DNA of 64,000 bases from Paraphysoderma sedebokerense. Lineage: Eukaryota; Blastocladiomycota; Physodermatomycetes; Physodermatales; Physodermataceae. The number at the start of each line of letters is the position of its first letter. The first letter of the stretch is position 1. Shown here piece after piece: positions 15,103 through 26,328 of this stretch. The notes beneath the pieces are model-generated. The model was not told the DNA's origin. It ran no database searches and worked only from the letters and a program-made list of their open reading frames with translations. Where the stretch lies: NCBI GenBank assembly GCA_025602915.1, contig JAHLJZ010000001.1:620001-684000 (forward strand), written 5' to 3'. Position numbers and translations under genes: made by a program.

Positions 15103-16886
15103 ATGCCGATACCGAAACCGCAAAATGCGAAATTGCCGTTGCAAGATGAATTCATTGTAGACGTGGACAAGAAACATGATAGCATGAAAGGAGGAGAGTT
15201 GGCCAGGACTATGGGATTATGGACATCCATGGGTTTAATCATCGGGTAATTTTAATAATTTCTGCTTTCTCTCTTATCAATATTTATTCTTAACTTACCT
15301 TTGACCTGATAATACCTAGGTTCATTATTGGTTCCGGTTCCTTTGTGTTGCCGGCCAACGTTCTCGAACTGGTTGGATCGCCGGGAGCTGCACTGTCTAC
15401 CTGGATTTTAGGTGGCGTTGTCGCTTTTTCTGGCGCAATGTCGTATGTTGAATGGGCCACCATGTTACCAGTGTCGGGTGGTGACATGCCCTATCTTGAA
15501 TACACGTTCCGAAAACCGTACAAGTTTTGGTCATTTTTATACTGCTGGTGCCGTTGTGCCGTAGTGCATCCAGGTCATGCAGCTGCATTGGCGTAAGTGA
15601 TGATTTCTGTGTTCTGATTATTTATGTCCGATCTTCACTCATTTCTGAATATTTCTACCACTATTTTTTAGTTCGATTTGTGGAAATTTCGCCTTAATCC
15701 CTTTCAATCCACCAGATTCTGTGGTGACAAACTGGATGAGGAAATGTATCGGAACCGTTGTTTTGACTGTCGTCCTTTGGTTGTGTTCATACTCGACAGA
15801 CGCTTCCAATAAAATCGGAACTACCATTACCGTAATCAAGTCTTTGAACTTGTTTTTCGTCGGCGTGACAGGTATTGGTATTTTGATGGGCATTGGAAAC
15901 CGTACCCCAACCGGCAATTTCTTCCCTGAAAACTTCTGGAGCAACACCTCTACTGATCCCTCTCGTTATGCGTCAGCTCTGTACAAAGTGTTCTTCTGCT
16001 ACGAAGGTAAGTAAAAGTTGCGTACACCCATAAAATGGAGTTCATTAATTAATATATTTATTGATTAGGATGGGGCAACCTGGCCACTGTGGTTGGAGAG
16101 ATGAAAGATCCGTTAAGAAACGTTCCGCGCGCCAGTATCGGAGGAGTTGGAATTGTTACCGCCCTATATACTATGGCGAACTTGTCCTATTTGGCCGTTC
16201 TTCCGTATGTCGTAATCATGGAAATTGCGGCAAATCCTAATGTATGTAAATGTGAAATACTGTTGGCAATATTACAAAATTCGAACCTCTCCTCACCCTC
16301 TCTCTAACAGGTTATCATTGGCGCTGTTTGGGGTAATACAGTTTACGGCAAACTTTTCGGCACAATTCTTCTGCCTTGCTTCATTTTTACCTCTGCTTTT
16401 GGTGCTTGCCTTGCGCGAGTATTCTCGGCATCTCGAGTTATCTTTGCTGCTGCCAGACATGACTACTTCCCTGGATCTGACTGGCTCGGCAAACTTAATA
16501 CCTTATACTTGACTCCAGTAAACGCTCTCCTGGCAAATCATGTTCTTTCTCTTCTTTTCCTCATTCTTCCACCAAACAGTGACGTCTTCGCATTCCTCAT
16601 TGATTTGACCTCATGGCCCATCTGGTTGTTTTATGCTATCACTATGTACGGCCTCTTGCATCTTCGCCGAAAAGAGCCAGAAAGAGAACGTCCTTTCCGT
16701 GTTTGGACCATTTGCCCCATCATCGTCATTGTTTGCGGCCTTTTCCTCTGCGTCTTCCCATTCTTCAGCCCAAGTTTCCTACCTCGGTTATCCGCCGGTC
16801 TCGGTCTTCTCTTCACTGCTCTCGGAGTAGTCCCGTATTACACCCACATTTACAGGAAGCAAGTCGCTTCTCCTAAGAAATATTAG
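15103..16886 (+). CDS. Amino-acid permease of the APC superfamily, tandem copy 1
   Basis: Polytopic plasma-membrane or organelle transporter, about 480 residues with around 12 hydrophobic segments. The protein starts MPIPKPQNAKLPLQDEFIVD, then a cytosolic stretch, and the first helix reads LGLIIGFIIGSGSFVLPANV, where the IGSGSF motif is the unwound substrate-binding segment of APC carriers. GAALSTWILGGVVAFSGAMS and SYVEWATMLPVSGGDMPYLE (helices 2-3) are typical of the LAT/YfnA-type branch, as is KDPLRNVPRASIGG (cytosolic loop before helix 7). The end reads YYTHIYRKQVASPKKY. About five introns. The next gene is a close copy in the same direction. Substrate is not readable from sequence; amino acids or polyamines are both possible. 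Confidence 0.88.
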
Positions 16887-17632
16887 ATACTTGATAATTT
16901 GTAATAGTTAAAACCTTAGGTTCATACATAAAGCACCCCATAAAGCAGACATTTGATGTAATTAATTTAACTCGCGCTAGATTTGTGTAGTTATAATCTT
17001 CAACGAATGAAAAAGAATTGTTTGAAGAACTAATGAATGTAAATCAGAACAAGAAGTATTTTTTAACGGCTTTCAATAAATGATGTTCTCAAGTACAAAT
17101 TCCAACGGAATAGACGGAGGACCACTGATCTGCTAACCAGCTTTTGTACGAATTTCATATATAATGCAACTTATTGCATACAAGTCTACATTCATCCGAA
17201 GCAACAATCTCTTTGACTGCGGGCGTCCGAATTTAAATCTGGGTACAGTTATGGCGAATGGTCGTCGAATTGAACGGCTAAGAGTAAAGTCGTCCTAAAA
17301 TACATTTTTAACAAGTTTAAAATGATGCAGGAGATTTAGCATATCACAAGGTTAGCTGCCCTACGCCACAATAGCGTATTGTATTTGGAGCTATGGTTAG
17401 CTGGAGGGGATTGTCCACGGGATTTGCATAGCGCTTGACGCAGCAACGCATACTGAGTACATCCTGTTTCACAATAGAGAGTCGAAGCATTCCTTGACAG
17501 AAACAGGGGAACTGTGACAGGGGGTCACTCCCCTCGCAGAGCAGCTACGATCTTTTAAGAGCATCGCTTCCCTCCCCTCTATCGTCTTGACAAAATACTC
17601 TCGTAGTTCTTGTTTATCACAACATTCGAGAG
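16887..17632. other. Intergenic between the two permease copies
   Basis: About 745 bases without a supportable gene. The last 60 bases before the second permease contain pyrimidine-rich leader sequence (TCCCTCCCCTCTATCG). I looked for residual permease coding sequence left by the duplication and saw none. Confidence 0.5.
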
Positions 17633-19450
17633 ATGGCTATAGCAAAACCTCAGGCCGCAAGGGCCAAACTTCAAGATGACTTTATAGTGGACGTAGACAA
17701 AAAGCATGATAGTATGGTCGGTGGAGACTTAGCGAGGTCGATGGGATTGACGACTGCTATGGGTTTGATTGTTGGGTACTTATACTCAAAACATTTTATT
17801 GGCATTACCATCACTTTGGACTCACCCCTCGTCTTCATTTAGCTTTATTATTGGTTCCGGTTCCTTCGTGCTACCGGCAAATGTTATTGAACTAGTTGGT
17901 TCGCCTGGCGCTGCCCTCATAGCATGGATCATCGGGGGTATCGTATCCTTTTCCGGGTCGATATCGTACGTTGAATGGGCCACTATGTTGCCAGTCTCTG
18001 GTGGAGATATGCCTTACCTTGAACATGCATTCAAGAAGCCATACAAATTTTTGTCCTTCTTGTATTGCTGGTGTCGATGTGTTGTAGTGCACCCTGGTTA
18101 CTGTGCCGCTTTGGCGTAAGTATCATCTCATGCTCTTTCAAAAGTCCTCGTGAGCGGTGGCATTCATTTACTCACCCTTTTTCCTCGGACAGTTCTATTT
18201 GTGGCAATTTCGCTTTAATACCTTTTAACCCGCCAGATAATGCAGCAACAAACTGGATGAAAAAATGTATCGGGACTGTAGTCCTGACAATTATTTTATG
18301 GCTTTGTTCATATTCCACGAACGCTACCAACAGAATTGGAACTACCATTACAGTCATCAAGTCCTTGAATTTGTGCTTTGTTGGGTTTACTGGTGTTGCC
18401 ATATTAATGGGAATTGGTAATCGTGCCCCGAGTGGAAACTTTTTCGCAGAAAATATCTGGAAGAACACCTCAACTGATCCATCTCGATATGCTTCGGCGT
18501 TGTACAAAGTATTCTTTTGCTACGATGGTACGTGTTTCTTTCAGCTCATTCACGCACTGGGCAACCGGGTCATCATACATAACTTCGACTAACGTTCTGT
18601 TCTATTTTTCAGGTTGGGCAAATCTTACTTCAGTTGTCGGAGAATTGAAAGATCCCTTGAGGAATGTTCCACGTGCGAGCATTGGCGGTGTCAGCATTGT
18701 TACATTCCTCTATACAATGGTCAATTTGTCTTATTTGGCGGTTCTTCCGTATGTCGTCATCCTAGAGACCGCAGAAAACCCTAACGTGAGTACCTTTGTG
18801 ATTGTAAAACTGAAATACTAAAATTTATACACCGATTGCATACTAACCTGTGTCGGCTTCTACATTAGGCCATTATTGGAGCCGTATGGGGAAATTCCGT
18901 TTATGGACAAACTTTTGGGTCAATGGTTCTCCCGTGTTTGATTTTTACTTCTGCTTTCGGTGCCTGTCTAGCCACAGCATTCTCTGCTTCTCGTGTCATT
19001 TTCGCCGCAGCAAGGAAAGATTACTTCCCCGGTTCTGCTTGGTTCGGAAGAATCAACAGTAAATATCTTACACCAACAAACGCTCTCTTGACCAATCACA
19101 TTATTTCAGTACTGTTTCTTGTTGCTCCACCCAACAGCGATATTTTCGGTTTCCTCATTGATTTGGCATCATGGCCCGTTTGGTTGTTTTATGTAATCAC
19201 CATGATAGCCCTTCTATACCTTCGCCGAACAGAGCCTGATAGAAAACGACCATTCCGTGTGTGGACAATCTGTCCTATCATAGTTATTACTTGCGGAACT
19301 TTTCTTTGTATCTTCCCTTTCATGAGTGCTGATCTGCTTCCAAAATTGTCGGCAGGTCTGGGACTTCTCTTTACTCTCCTTGGTGTAGTCCCTTATTATT
19401 TTCACATATATCGTAAGCAAGTGGCAAAAACAAACTATACAAAATATTAG
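17633..19450 (+). CDS. Amino-acid permease of the APC superfamily, tandem copy 2
   Basis: Close paralogue of the gene upstream. Same order of motifs: FIVDVDKKHDSMVGGDLARS at the N-terminus, IGSGSFVLPANVIELVGSPG, SYVEWATMLPVSGGDMPYLE, the helix-10/11 region LASWPVWLFYVITMIALLYL, and RRTEPDRKRPFRVWTICP. The introns fall at the same places as in copy 1 (after the first helix start, after HPGYCAALA, after KVFFCYDG, after AENPN), so the duplication happened with introns in place. N- and C-termini differ most (MAIAKPQAARAKL versus MPIPKPQNAKL; KTNYTKY versus SPKKY). Both copies look whole. Differences such as LSTWILGG to LIAWIIGG are conservative, so divergence of substrate range is possible but not shown. 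Confidence 0.88.
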
Positions 19451-19629
19451 ATTATAGGAAAAGATGACTATCGAAACAGTGATATGTTGGTTTTCTTCTT
19501 TAGAAAATTCGTGATTTTGTAACAGGTGTCACCAAACCGATTTTTTTGGCGATATTAAATTAATGTTCATATTTAATGATTTTGTAGTAATACCTTCCAA
19601 TTATAAAACAAATATAAAACAACTTTCAT

Positions 19630-20642
19630 CTATTGAACTTTCTTCTTTGGTTTCATTCGCCCTGTTAATGCTCTACAAGCCAGCTTGCAGACGGCATATG
19701 TCCACCCTGTGTTTAACACACCGATCATATGCACATTCAACACGCTGAGAACGCTTACTACAGGATGAAGATTTCTAATTTTTGTCCACACCATGTTTAC
19801 ATCAAAGTTACACGTTTTGAGAGTGTAGTAATATGAGAATGGGAATACCCAGACTCGAAATGCGATAAACGAAAGCGCTCGAAGAACCATAGCGTTCTTG
19901 TATTGGGGATGTAGTCGTCCTTGAGTTGTGACGTTTTCAATATACCATACAAGGTTGTTAAATGATGCCGTACTGTTAATGGCATGTGTTAAAATCTTGG
20001 TTTGTTTTCATTGCTCACGGATTGAAGAATGCGAAAACTTACAGTTCGGTGACCCCAAAAAGAATCGGATAAAAGGAGGCTTGTTTAAAATACTAATTCA
20101 ATCATAATAATTAAATATTGGTTAGGGAAATTTCAGTATTTCAATTCACTAATGATAGAACTCACCATCATCAATCCGGTTCCATAGGCACCTGCAATAT
20201 GATGAATCCACATCGACACATCTTTGTCTCGTTGCATTATCATAGTTGCGATATCGTATATAGTGTAGCCGAATAAATGAGATAAAACGGAATGTCCAAG
20301 TTTTGGATAAGGTGTAAATACATCTTTATCGTAAGCCTTTTGCACGAAGATTACATATGCGCTCCAGACACCGACATACAAGGAGTTTATGGTCGAGCAA
20401 ATCCTGTAAAAATAAGTTTCAGTTTTGAAAATATGTATAACGAAGTTAGTTAAAAAATTTTCTCACTTTTCTGCAAGATAAATTCGATCCCGCCGAGAGA
20501 AACTATTATACTTGTCATTTGAGAGTACAAATCTGAACAGACGATCCATTATTACATGAACAACGGAGTAGAAAACGACTGTTTTGCCAACTTCTGTCGC
20601 TGTGGCCTTGAGAGACGTGAAATCAGAATCAGAATCGGCCAT
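19630..20642 (-). CDS. TLC (TRAM/LAG1/CLN8) domain membrane protein
   Basis: Multi-pass membrane protein of the TLC family, closest in form to TMEM56/TLCD4-like proteins. The start MADSDSDFTSLKATATEVGK is chosen at 20640-20642. The domain opens with FRFVLSNDKYNSFSRRDRIY, then YVGVWSAYVIFVQKAYDKDV, YTIYDIATMIMQRDKDVSMW and IHHIAGAYGTGLMM, where the paired His (WIHH) is the family signature that may bind a lipid substrate. The final exon carries more helices (LSFIAFRVWVFPFSYYY) and a basic end, GRMKPKKKVQ, which fits ER retrieval. Roughly 260 residues, about four introns. Function of this subgroup is not established; ceramide synthase activity needs additional motifs that I do not see. Confidence 0.8.
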
Positions 20643-21129
20643 ATTTGCAATGTCTCTAGGGAGCAGAGAATGAGGCGGGATGAGAGCAAAACCCGCTCAC
20701 TTGGAAAAACGATTGTGTCTGTGGCTCAAAGAAATCTTGATCTATATCGGGACAGATTTTCGCTATATACATACCTTAACCTTAGTGGTTTTGGCAAATT
20801 GGGTGACCCTTACACCGACTTATTAGCATCTAAGCACATAACAATAATTGTGATTAAGTCTCTTGAGGCTTGGCTATTTGTTGATTTGATTCCTTTAATT
20901 GCGCCGGATGGGCAAAATCATTTACTCAGCCGGCCCTCAACTGATGTAAAAACCAGCAGAAGATGGAATCTAGTAGAGCTGCGTTTAATGATAATTTTAT
21001 CTGAATGAAGATTATACAAACGCAACTCAATGGAATGGTTATTGAGTCACGATGAAACAACGTGACGTCAACCTCGGATGTTCTATAAATTCCGCCTCTT
21101 CCGGATCCAACCACGCACAGAATCAATTT
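20643..21129. promoter_or_regulatory. Divergent region between TLC protein and universal stress protein
   Basis: A start codon at 21052 opens a longer frame into the stress-protein gene, but a TGACGTCA palindrome and a TATA box lie just after it, so I read this stretch as promoter. No other gene is seen here. Confidence 0.55.
21063..21090 (+). promoter_or_regulatory. CRE palindrome and TATA box of the stress-protein gene
   Basis: TGACGTCA (21063-21070) followed 13 bases later by TATAAAT (21084-21090). The CRE is the binding site of ATF/CREB-type bZIP factors, which drive stress genes in fungi. The next ATG, at 21130, is 40 bases past the TATA box, consistent with a short leader. Confidence 0.6.
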
Positions 21130-22061
21130 ATGTCCAACTCACAATCTTTTACACTCAAGAAAGATCAATCTTCATTGTCTCCACTAGATCCTACAACACC
21201 ATCACCGCCAACAATGTCAATTTATGTGGTACGTCGAACGGCCTTTAATCTGAAGTCCAGTATCAAAATTTTAACTGGGGCGTACATAGGACGAACAGCA
21301 TCAGCTTCCTACAGTGACCGCTACAACTGAAGAGAATTCCAGAGATGTCAAGCACGAAGGAAGCAATGTTACGGCCTTTATCCTTAATAAAGAAAATGAA
21401 GTAGATGAGCTTATTGCAAAGCAAAGCGGGGAAAAATGTAGCCGGTGTATCCTAATCGGCATCGACGAGAACATTCAATCCAAGAAGGCCGTCGAGTGGA
21501 CTTTGGAAAATATGGTCAGAGGTTTGTGAAGATTTTGCTTGCCCTACACAAACAAGGATAGTTACAAAGTAGATCGTTAACAGCAGAACTTTTTTTCGTC
21601 CTCCGGCAGATGGCGACTGCGTAATACTTCTTCATGTTCTCAAAGAATCCGATGTGGCCGATTATTTTTATTTGGACATAACCAGCAATACTGATTTTGT
21701 CAAGAGTGAAATGCTGGATACTGCGTTTAAGAATGCTGAAATATACCTCAACGGACTCGTGAGGAACCATTTTCAAGAACACGCGGAGAAGAGTAAGACG
21801 AATATTAAGTTCGTAGTTGAAGTTAAAGGTACCGTAGCTGTTCCTCTGCAAGTGGTTTCTCAATTTTGTCATTAATGATATTTGCACTTTGTAGTTGGTG
21901 ACCCCCGAGATGTTATCGTGGATATGGCAGAACATGTGAAAGCGGCCTGTGTTGTAATGGGGACACGGGGACGTGGTGCTGTAAAGAGATTTCTCTTGGG
22001 CAGCACATCAGAGTATGTGATGCACTATTCTAAGGCTCCTGTTGTAGTTGTCCGGGAATAG
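21130..22061 (+). CDS. Universal stress protein family (UspA-like)
   Basis: Single-domain UspA-type nucleotide-binding protein. The N-terminus is Ser/Pro/Thr-rich (SLSPLDPTTPSPPT) and probably disordered. The domain begins SRCILIGIDENIQSKKAVEW, followed after an intron by DGDCVILHVLKESDVADYFY. The ATP-binding loop reads VVMGTRGRGAVKRFLLGSTS, which fits the G-2x-G-9x-G(S/T) pattern of ATP-binding members, and the end is KAPVVVVRE. I chose ATG 21130 because a CRE/TATA pair sits upstream of it; 21052 would put the start inside the promoter. The first coding intron (about 21265-21314) joins FNLKS to MTATTEE. About three introns. Such proteins answer starvation, oxidative or osmotic stress, but the partner cannot be read from sequence. 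Confidence 0.85.
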
Positions 22062-22250
22062 ATAAATAGCATGTTAAATAATTTTGGCATATGCAATCAA
22101 TTATAATATACTGCGACCATAGTAACTTTAATTTGTACCTGTTGAGGCCGTGGCTGAAAAACGATTTCTTCGTGGCCTCAGACCTTCCCTCACCGATCGC
22201 ACCTTATCGAACCTTTCTCCACAATGGCCTCTCTGGTATAGTGTGCCCGT

Positions 22251-24677
22251 ATGCAGGAACCCAGCGTCATTGCTCAATGCGAGCAGAAGTACAAAAGTCT
22301 AAATGCAATAGAAGTACAGCTGAAACAGCAACGAAGCCCGCAGGAAATAGATTCGCTTCGACAGGAATACAGAGATCTTTGCGAGGACCTTACCAACTTG
22401 GATATCCAGTTTTCAGTCAACCGAAACATCGAAGACAAGTTATGGAGGCTCGTCATGTATGCCAAGTTTGAAGAGTTGAGGAACCGCCTGAAGCGATCTG
22501 TAAGTTTTGAGTTCGTCAAGTTATGATTTAGACCTATGTTGATATGACATTGGGGGCAATTCCGTAGGGGACCGATGAAAACAAAACTTTTCTTCGCAGA
22601 CATCTTCAGCAAATGGATGGATTTTACAATCATCGGTTGCGGCTATTAAATGTGAAACTCGACATCAGTACCGGAATTTCTATGTTCGTAAGGTCGCAAT
22701 CCGCGACTTCCACCGACGACGATTTTCGATTTAAGGTCATCTCGTCACACAAGTGTCTTGTTTTTCTTGGCGATATAGGTATGTTGCCAAGTCAATCTCA
22801 GTCCCTAGATAGAGCTTCAAGAGTTCACATCGTTCTATCATCAGCCCGATATCGCCAGCAGTACTTGATGAACGACAAATCATATATATCGGCAGCGCAT
22901 TTTTATTATAAAGCAATTCAAATAAATCCATGTAATGGTAAACCATATTCTCAACTTGCAATGATTTCTGGTTATCAGGACGATTACTTGAGTTTAGTCT
23001 ATTGGTACTGCCAGAGGTTTGTTTTTCTGTTCTCGCTCTCTGTACGATTTCATCTGACTTGTATAGTATCGGAAATAAACAACCTTCTGCCATTGCGAGA
23101 GAGAACTTGAATGTATTCTTTCAGGAATACTCGAACGAAACTCGTTTCCCCGGCACGAAATCATCCAACACTAATTCGCCAAAAAATGATATACCTCTCA
23201 TTCGGTCGTTATTGGACTTTGTCGGACAATGTTTCATGCCAAAAATCGAACAGATTCCCCTTTCCAATTACCATAATCTTATTACCTTTCTGGAAACGGA
23301 TGATTTGCCCCAAAACCATGACTTAGAGAAAATGACTATCATTAGTATAACCCTAGCTGCAGATTTGGAAAATCGAACTTCTCATGCAGGTAGGTTCCAT
23401 ATAATCTTTTTCACCTCTGCGTAATGCTGATTTCATATGTCTTTGATGGGTGACAGACAAATCAAAAGATTTTGTTGCCAAATTCCACCTGAAGTGTTCT
23501 CAAATTCTCTGTGTGTCATTTTTGCTTAACTTCGTCACCAAGCTTTTCGCCAAAGCATATGAATCCCCCACATACATCGACAATGTAACAGTATCTCGAT
23601 CATTGAATTTATTATCTTGCTTTTTCCTCCGTTGGATGGACAACCTAAAGTCACTGCTGTCGATGGAAGAAACTGCTGAAGTTAAGTCTAAGTTGGGTGA
23701 AGCCCAACTAAAAGCTGGCTTTGGGCAATTTCTGTCAACTTCTTTGCGCTTTCTCACAAAAACCGGAATTTCAACAGCAGTGGCTGCCACTTTCTCTCCA
23801 GTGTACGAAGATTGCCTATATTGCGGGCTTGGCTTCATGGAGGATTTTTATCGCTCTTTCATACAGCAGTCGAGTCTAGAAACTCAATCGGTCACATTAT
23901 TACTACAAGAACAGTCGATGAGGAATTTGTCGTTTGAACAAGCTATGGAAACTAGAGTAAACCGACTGATTGTACTGCTGAGATTGTTGGCGGAATCTGA
24001 TTCGTTCAGCTTTTGGTCATATTCGAACGGGCAGTTTTCCATGACCAGTGATGATGCAGCCGTTAAGCAAACCGGTAATCTGCAGTTCGGCAAAGCGTTA
24101 GCAACTCAGTATTTAAGTGCCGAAGTAGAGTCACTAAAAACCAAGGTTACTCGAAAACACGGCAAGAATATTCCGGTTTTGGGATCAGATAATCTATGGA
24201 AGAGTAGAATCGTTATTGTTACTGCTGATGTCCTCTGTTCCGAAAAAATGGCGCTTGTCAAGAAATGGATTGATTGTCGGTTAGCTACTATTGTCGTTCC
24301 TTTCCATGGTAAGTTAGCCTCGTCTGTGAGAATGGTTTTTGCTGGGACACGTTCTAATTATCATGTAATCAGTGATTGGAAATTTGGATCGAGAGAAAAA
24401 ATCAAGCGCTTACGCTAGAGAAGCTATTCGTGTATTCGAAGGGGCCCTTCGCCACCCAGAGTCTGTCGTCAAAATCGAGCCGCAGACGCATGAAGAATTA
24501 GAGGAAGTCCCTAAAGAGTATCGTGATTGTCTAGGGTGCGCTAATTCATGGATTAGACGAGGAGAGAAATATGTGGTCGTCGTTTCTGATGATGGTAAAC
24601 TGAAAGATTTGGCTGAGCAATTGGATGTCCGAGTAATTTCTTCAGTAGAATGTGATAATAATCTCAAAGAGCGTTGA
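22251..24677 (+). CDS. EST1/SMG5/6/7-family protein with C-terminal PIN domain
   Basis: Factor of nonsense-mediated mRNA decay. The N-terminal half has the 14-3-3-like/TPR fold of this family: LWRLVMYAKFEELRNRLKRS, then FLRRHLQQMDGFYNHRLRLL, HKCLVFLGDIARYRQQYL, and AAHFYYKAIQINPCNGKPYS (the LGD..RY and N..GKPYNQLA-type signatures). The middle has the EST1 DNA/RNA-binding-like region (NLLSCFFLRWMDNLKSLLSM). The C-terminus is a PIN nuclease domain: IVIVTADVLCSEKMALVKKW, VPFHVIGNLDREKKSSAYAR, ANSWIRRGEKYVVVVSDDGK. Asp is present at the first strand (TAD) and in SDD, positions used by active SMG6, but the first motif is TADVL instead of DTN, so activity is uncertain. About 740 residues. SMG6 versus SMG5 identity is not settled. 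UPF2 lies 11 kb away. Confidence 0.85.
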
Positions 24678-24840
24678 TAAGTATGTCAACAAGTTGTACA
24701 TAATAGTAATACTTTCCTAGTGTGTAATTGAGCTAGCATCCGATGGCACGTCCACTGGTGTCCACGATGTTCCTCCAGGTTGAAAATGAAATCACTCGTG
24801 CTGCAGCAACCAATTTTTTATATCATTTTTGTTCGCGGTC

Positions 24841-26253
24841 ATGTCCATTCATAGCGTATTGACACCGACAAGTTCTAATGTTGACAACGACACCGAATCA
24901 ATACCCATAAACACTGCAGAATCTCCACCGGATCCGATTTGTCCACCGCCTACGAAATGGTCGAGAATCAAAGCATTCTGCCTCAGGCATTGGTTTTTCA
25001 TTGGAATGATGTTGGCGATTGCATTAGCTGCGGCTTATCCCAAACTTGGTCGAAAGGTTTGATTGCAATAACGAATATTCCGTTATATTAGATATTCGTA
25101 CTCATTACTTAAATATTTCCTTGCTTGGCAGGGTGGGCCTTTGAAACCAGAATACAGTATAAAATATGGCGGAATTTCATTAATTTTCTTTCTCTCTGGA
25201 TTGGGACTTAAGTCCCATGTTTTGGCAAGAACATTTTTGATGTGGAAAATACATTTAGGTATAAAATATGTCATACATTGCCTGCAGCTTTAATTTAGTG
25301 CATTACTGGTGTCTTCTAGGATGACTAACCCTCAACTTTGTGTGCTCATGTGGTTACTTCCGATTACTCCTTCCAAAGTGATTCAAGTTCTTTCGCTCGG
25401 TGTTATTCCAGCTTTAGGATTCGGTTTTTCCAAATTGTTAGAAGCTATGAACTTTAATTCTTTGCTAGTCACTGGGTGAGGATAGATTTGCGTTTTTGCT
25501 AGATTTATCATATGTGGACTAAGTTTTTGTGGCTTCAATTCATATAGATTCATAGTGTGCTTATCCATGCCCACAACGATATCGTCAAATGTTGTAATGA
25601 CAGCAGCTGCGAAAGGAAACGAAGCCGCAGCTCTGATAAATGCCACGATCGGGAATATTCTGGGTATAATTATATCTCCGGCGCTGCTTTTGGGTTTTCT
25701 TGGAACTGCCGTATCAATTTCTCCATCAAAGCTCTTCTTCGATTTGGGCTTATCGGTCTTATTACCGCTTGTTGTTGGGCAGATCGTTCGATTCGCATTC
25801 ACGGCCAAAGTTGACGCAATTAGTAAGAAAGTGAATTTCAGTCGAATTAGTTCTGTGGTTTTGCTTCTCCTCGTTTATTCAACGTTCTGCGATACCTTCT
25901 CCGGATCTCCAAATTCAAATGCCAATCCCAGTGCTGGCGCAGTCGCATTGACAATTCTATTTTGCTTCATTCTGTATCCTGTATTCTCTATGATGTGTTA
26001 CTATACATCCCGCATTCCAATCTTTCGATTCACGAGATCGGACTCTATTGCTGTAGTGTACTGTGGTGCCACAAAGACCATGGCACTCGGTTTACCGCTG
26101 CTGCAAATTCTTTATCAAAATGATGATAGAATTGGAATTGTGTCTTTACCGCTGCTAATATACCATGCAACACAGCTGACGATCGGAGGTTCGATGGTTG
26201 GCAAGTTGAGGCAGTGGGAATCAAAGGACCCAAACCCATCGTCGCTGAGTTAG
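24841..26253 (+). CDS. SLC10A7 / Rch1-type solute transporter
   Basis: Ten-helix carrier of the BASS (bile acid:sodium symporter) superfamily, SLC10A7 branch, whose fungal members (Rch1) influence calcium handling. Start at ATG 24841, then a hydrophilic N-terminus with PDPICPPPTKWSRIKAFCLR and the first helix FIGMMLAIALAAAYPKLG. Next KPEYSIKYGGISLIFFLSGL, with GLGLKS (the conserved turn after helix 2). The central exon carries MPTTISSNVVMTAAAKGNEA, the family hallmark TTISSxV..T..A.GN.A, and ATIGNILGIIISPALLLGF. The C-terminal part GATKTMALGLPLLQILYQND matches the second crossing segment. About four introns. It converges on DNAAF6, with 75 bases between stops. Substrate is not known for this subgroup. 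Confidence 0.9.
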
Positions 26254-26328
26254 GCTCTCTGTTACTTCCATTATTTTATTTCGTCAGATACCCTATTCCA
26301 AATTTGTAAATATTCGATTGTAATAGTA

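Noticed and set aside
21052-21129. Extended N-terminus of the universal stress protein from ATG 21052
   Set aside because: A CRE and a TATA box lie inside it, so it is probably upstream of the transcript start.
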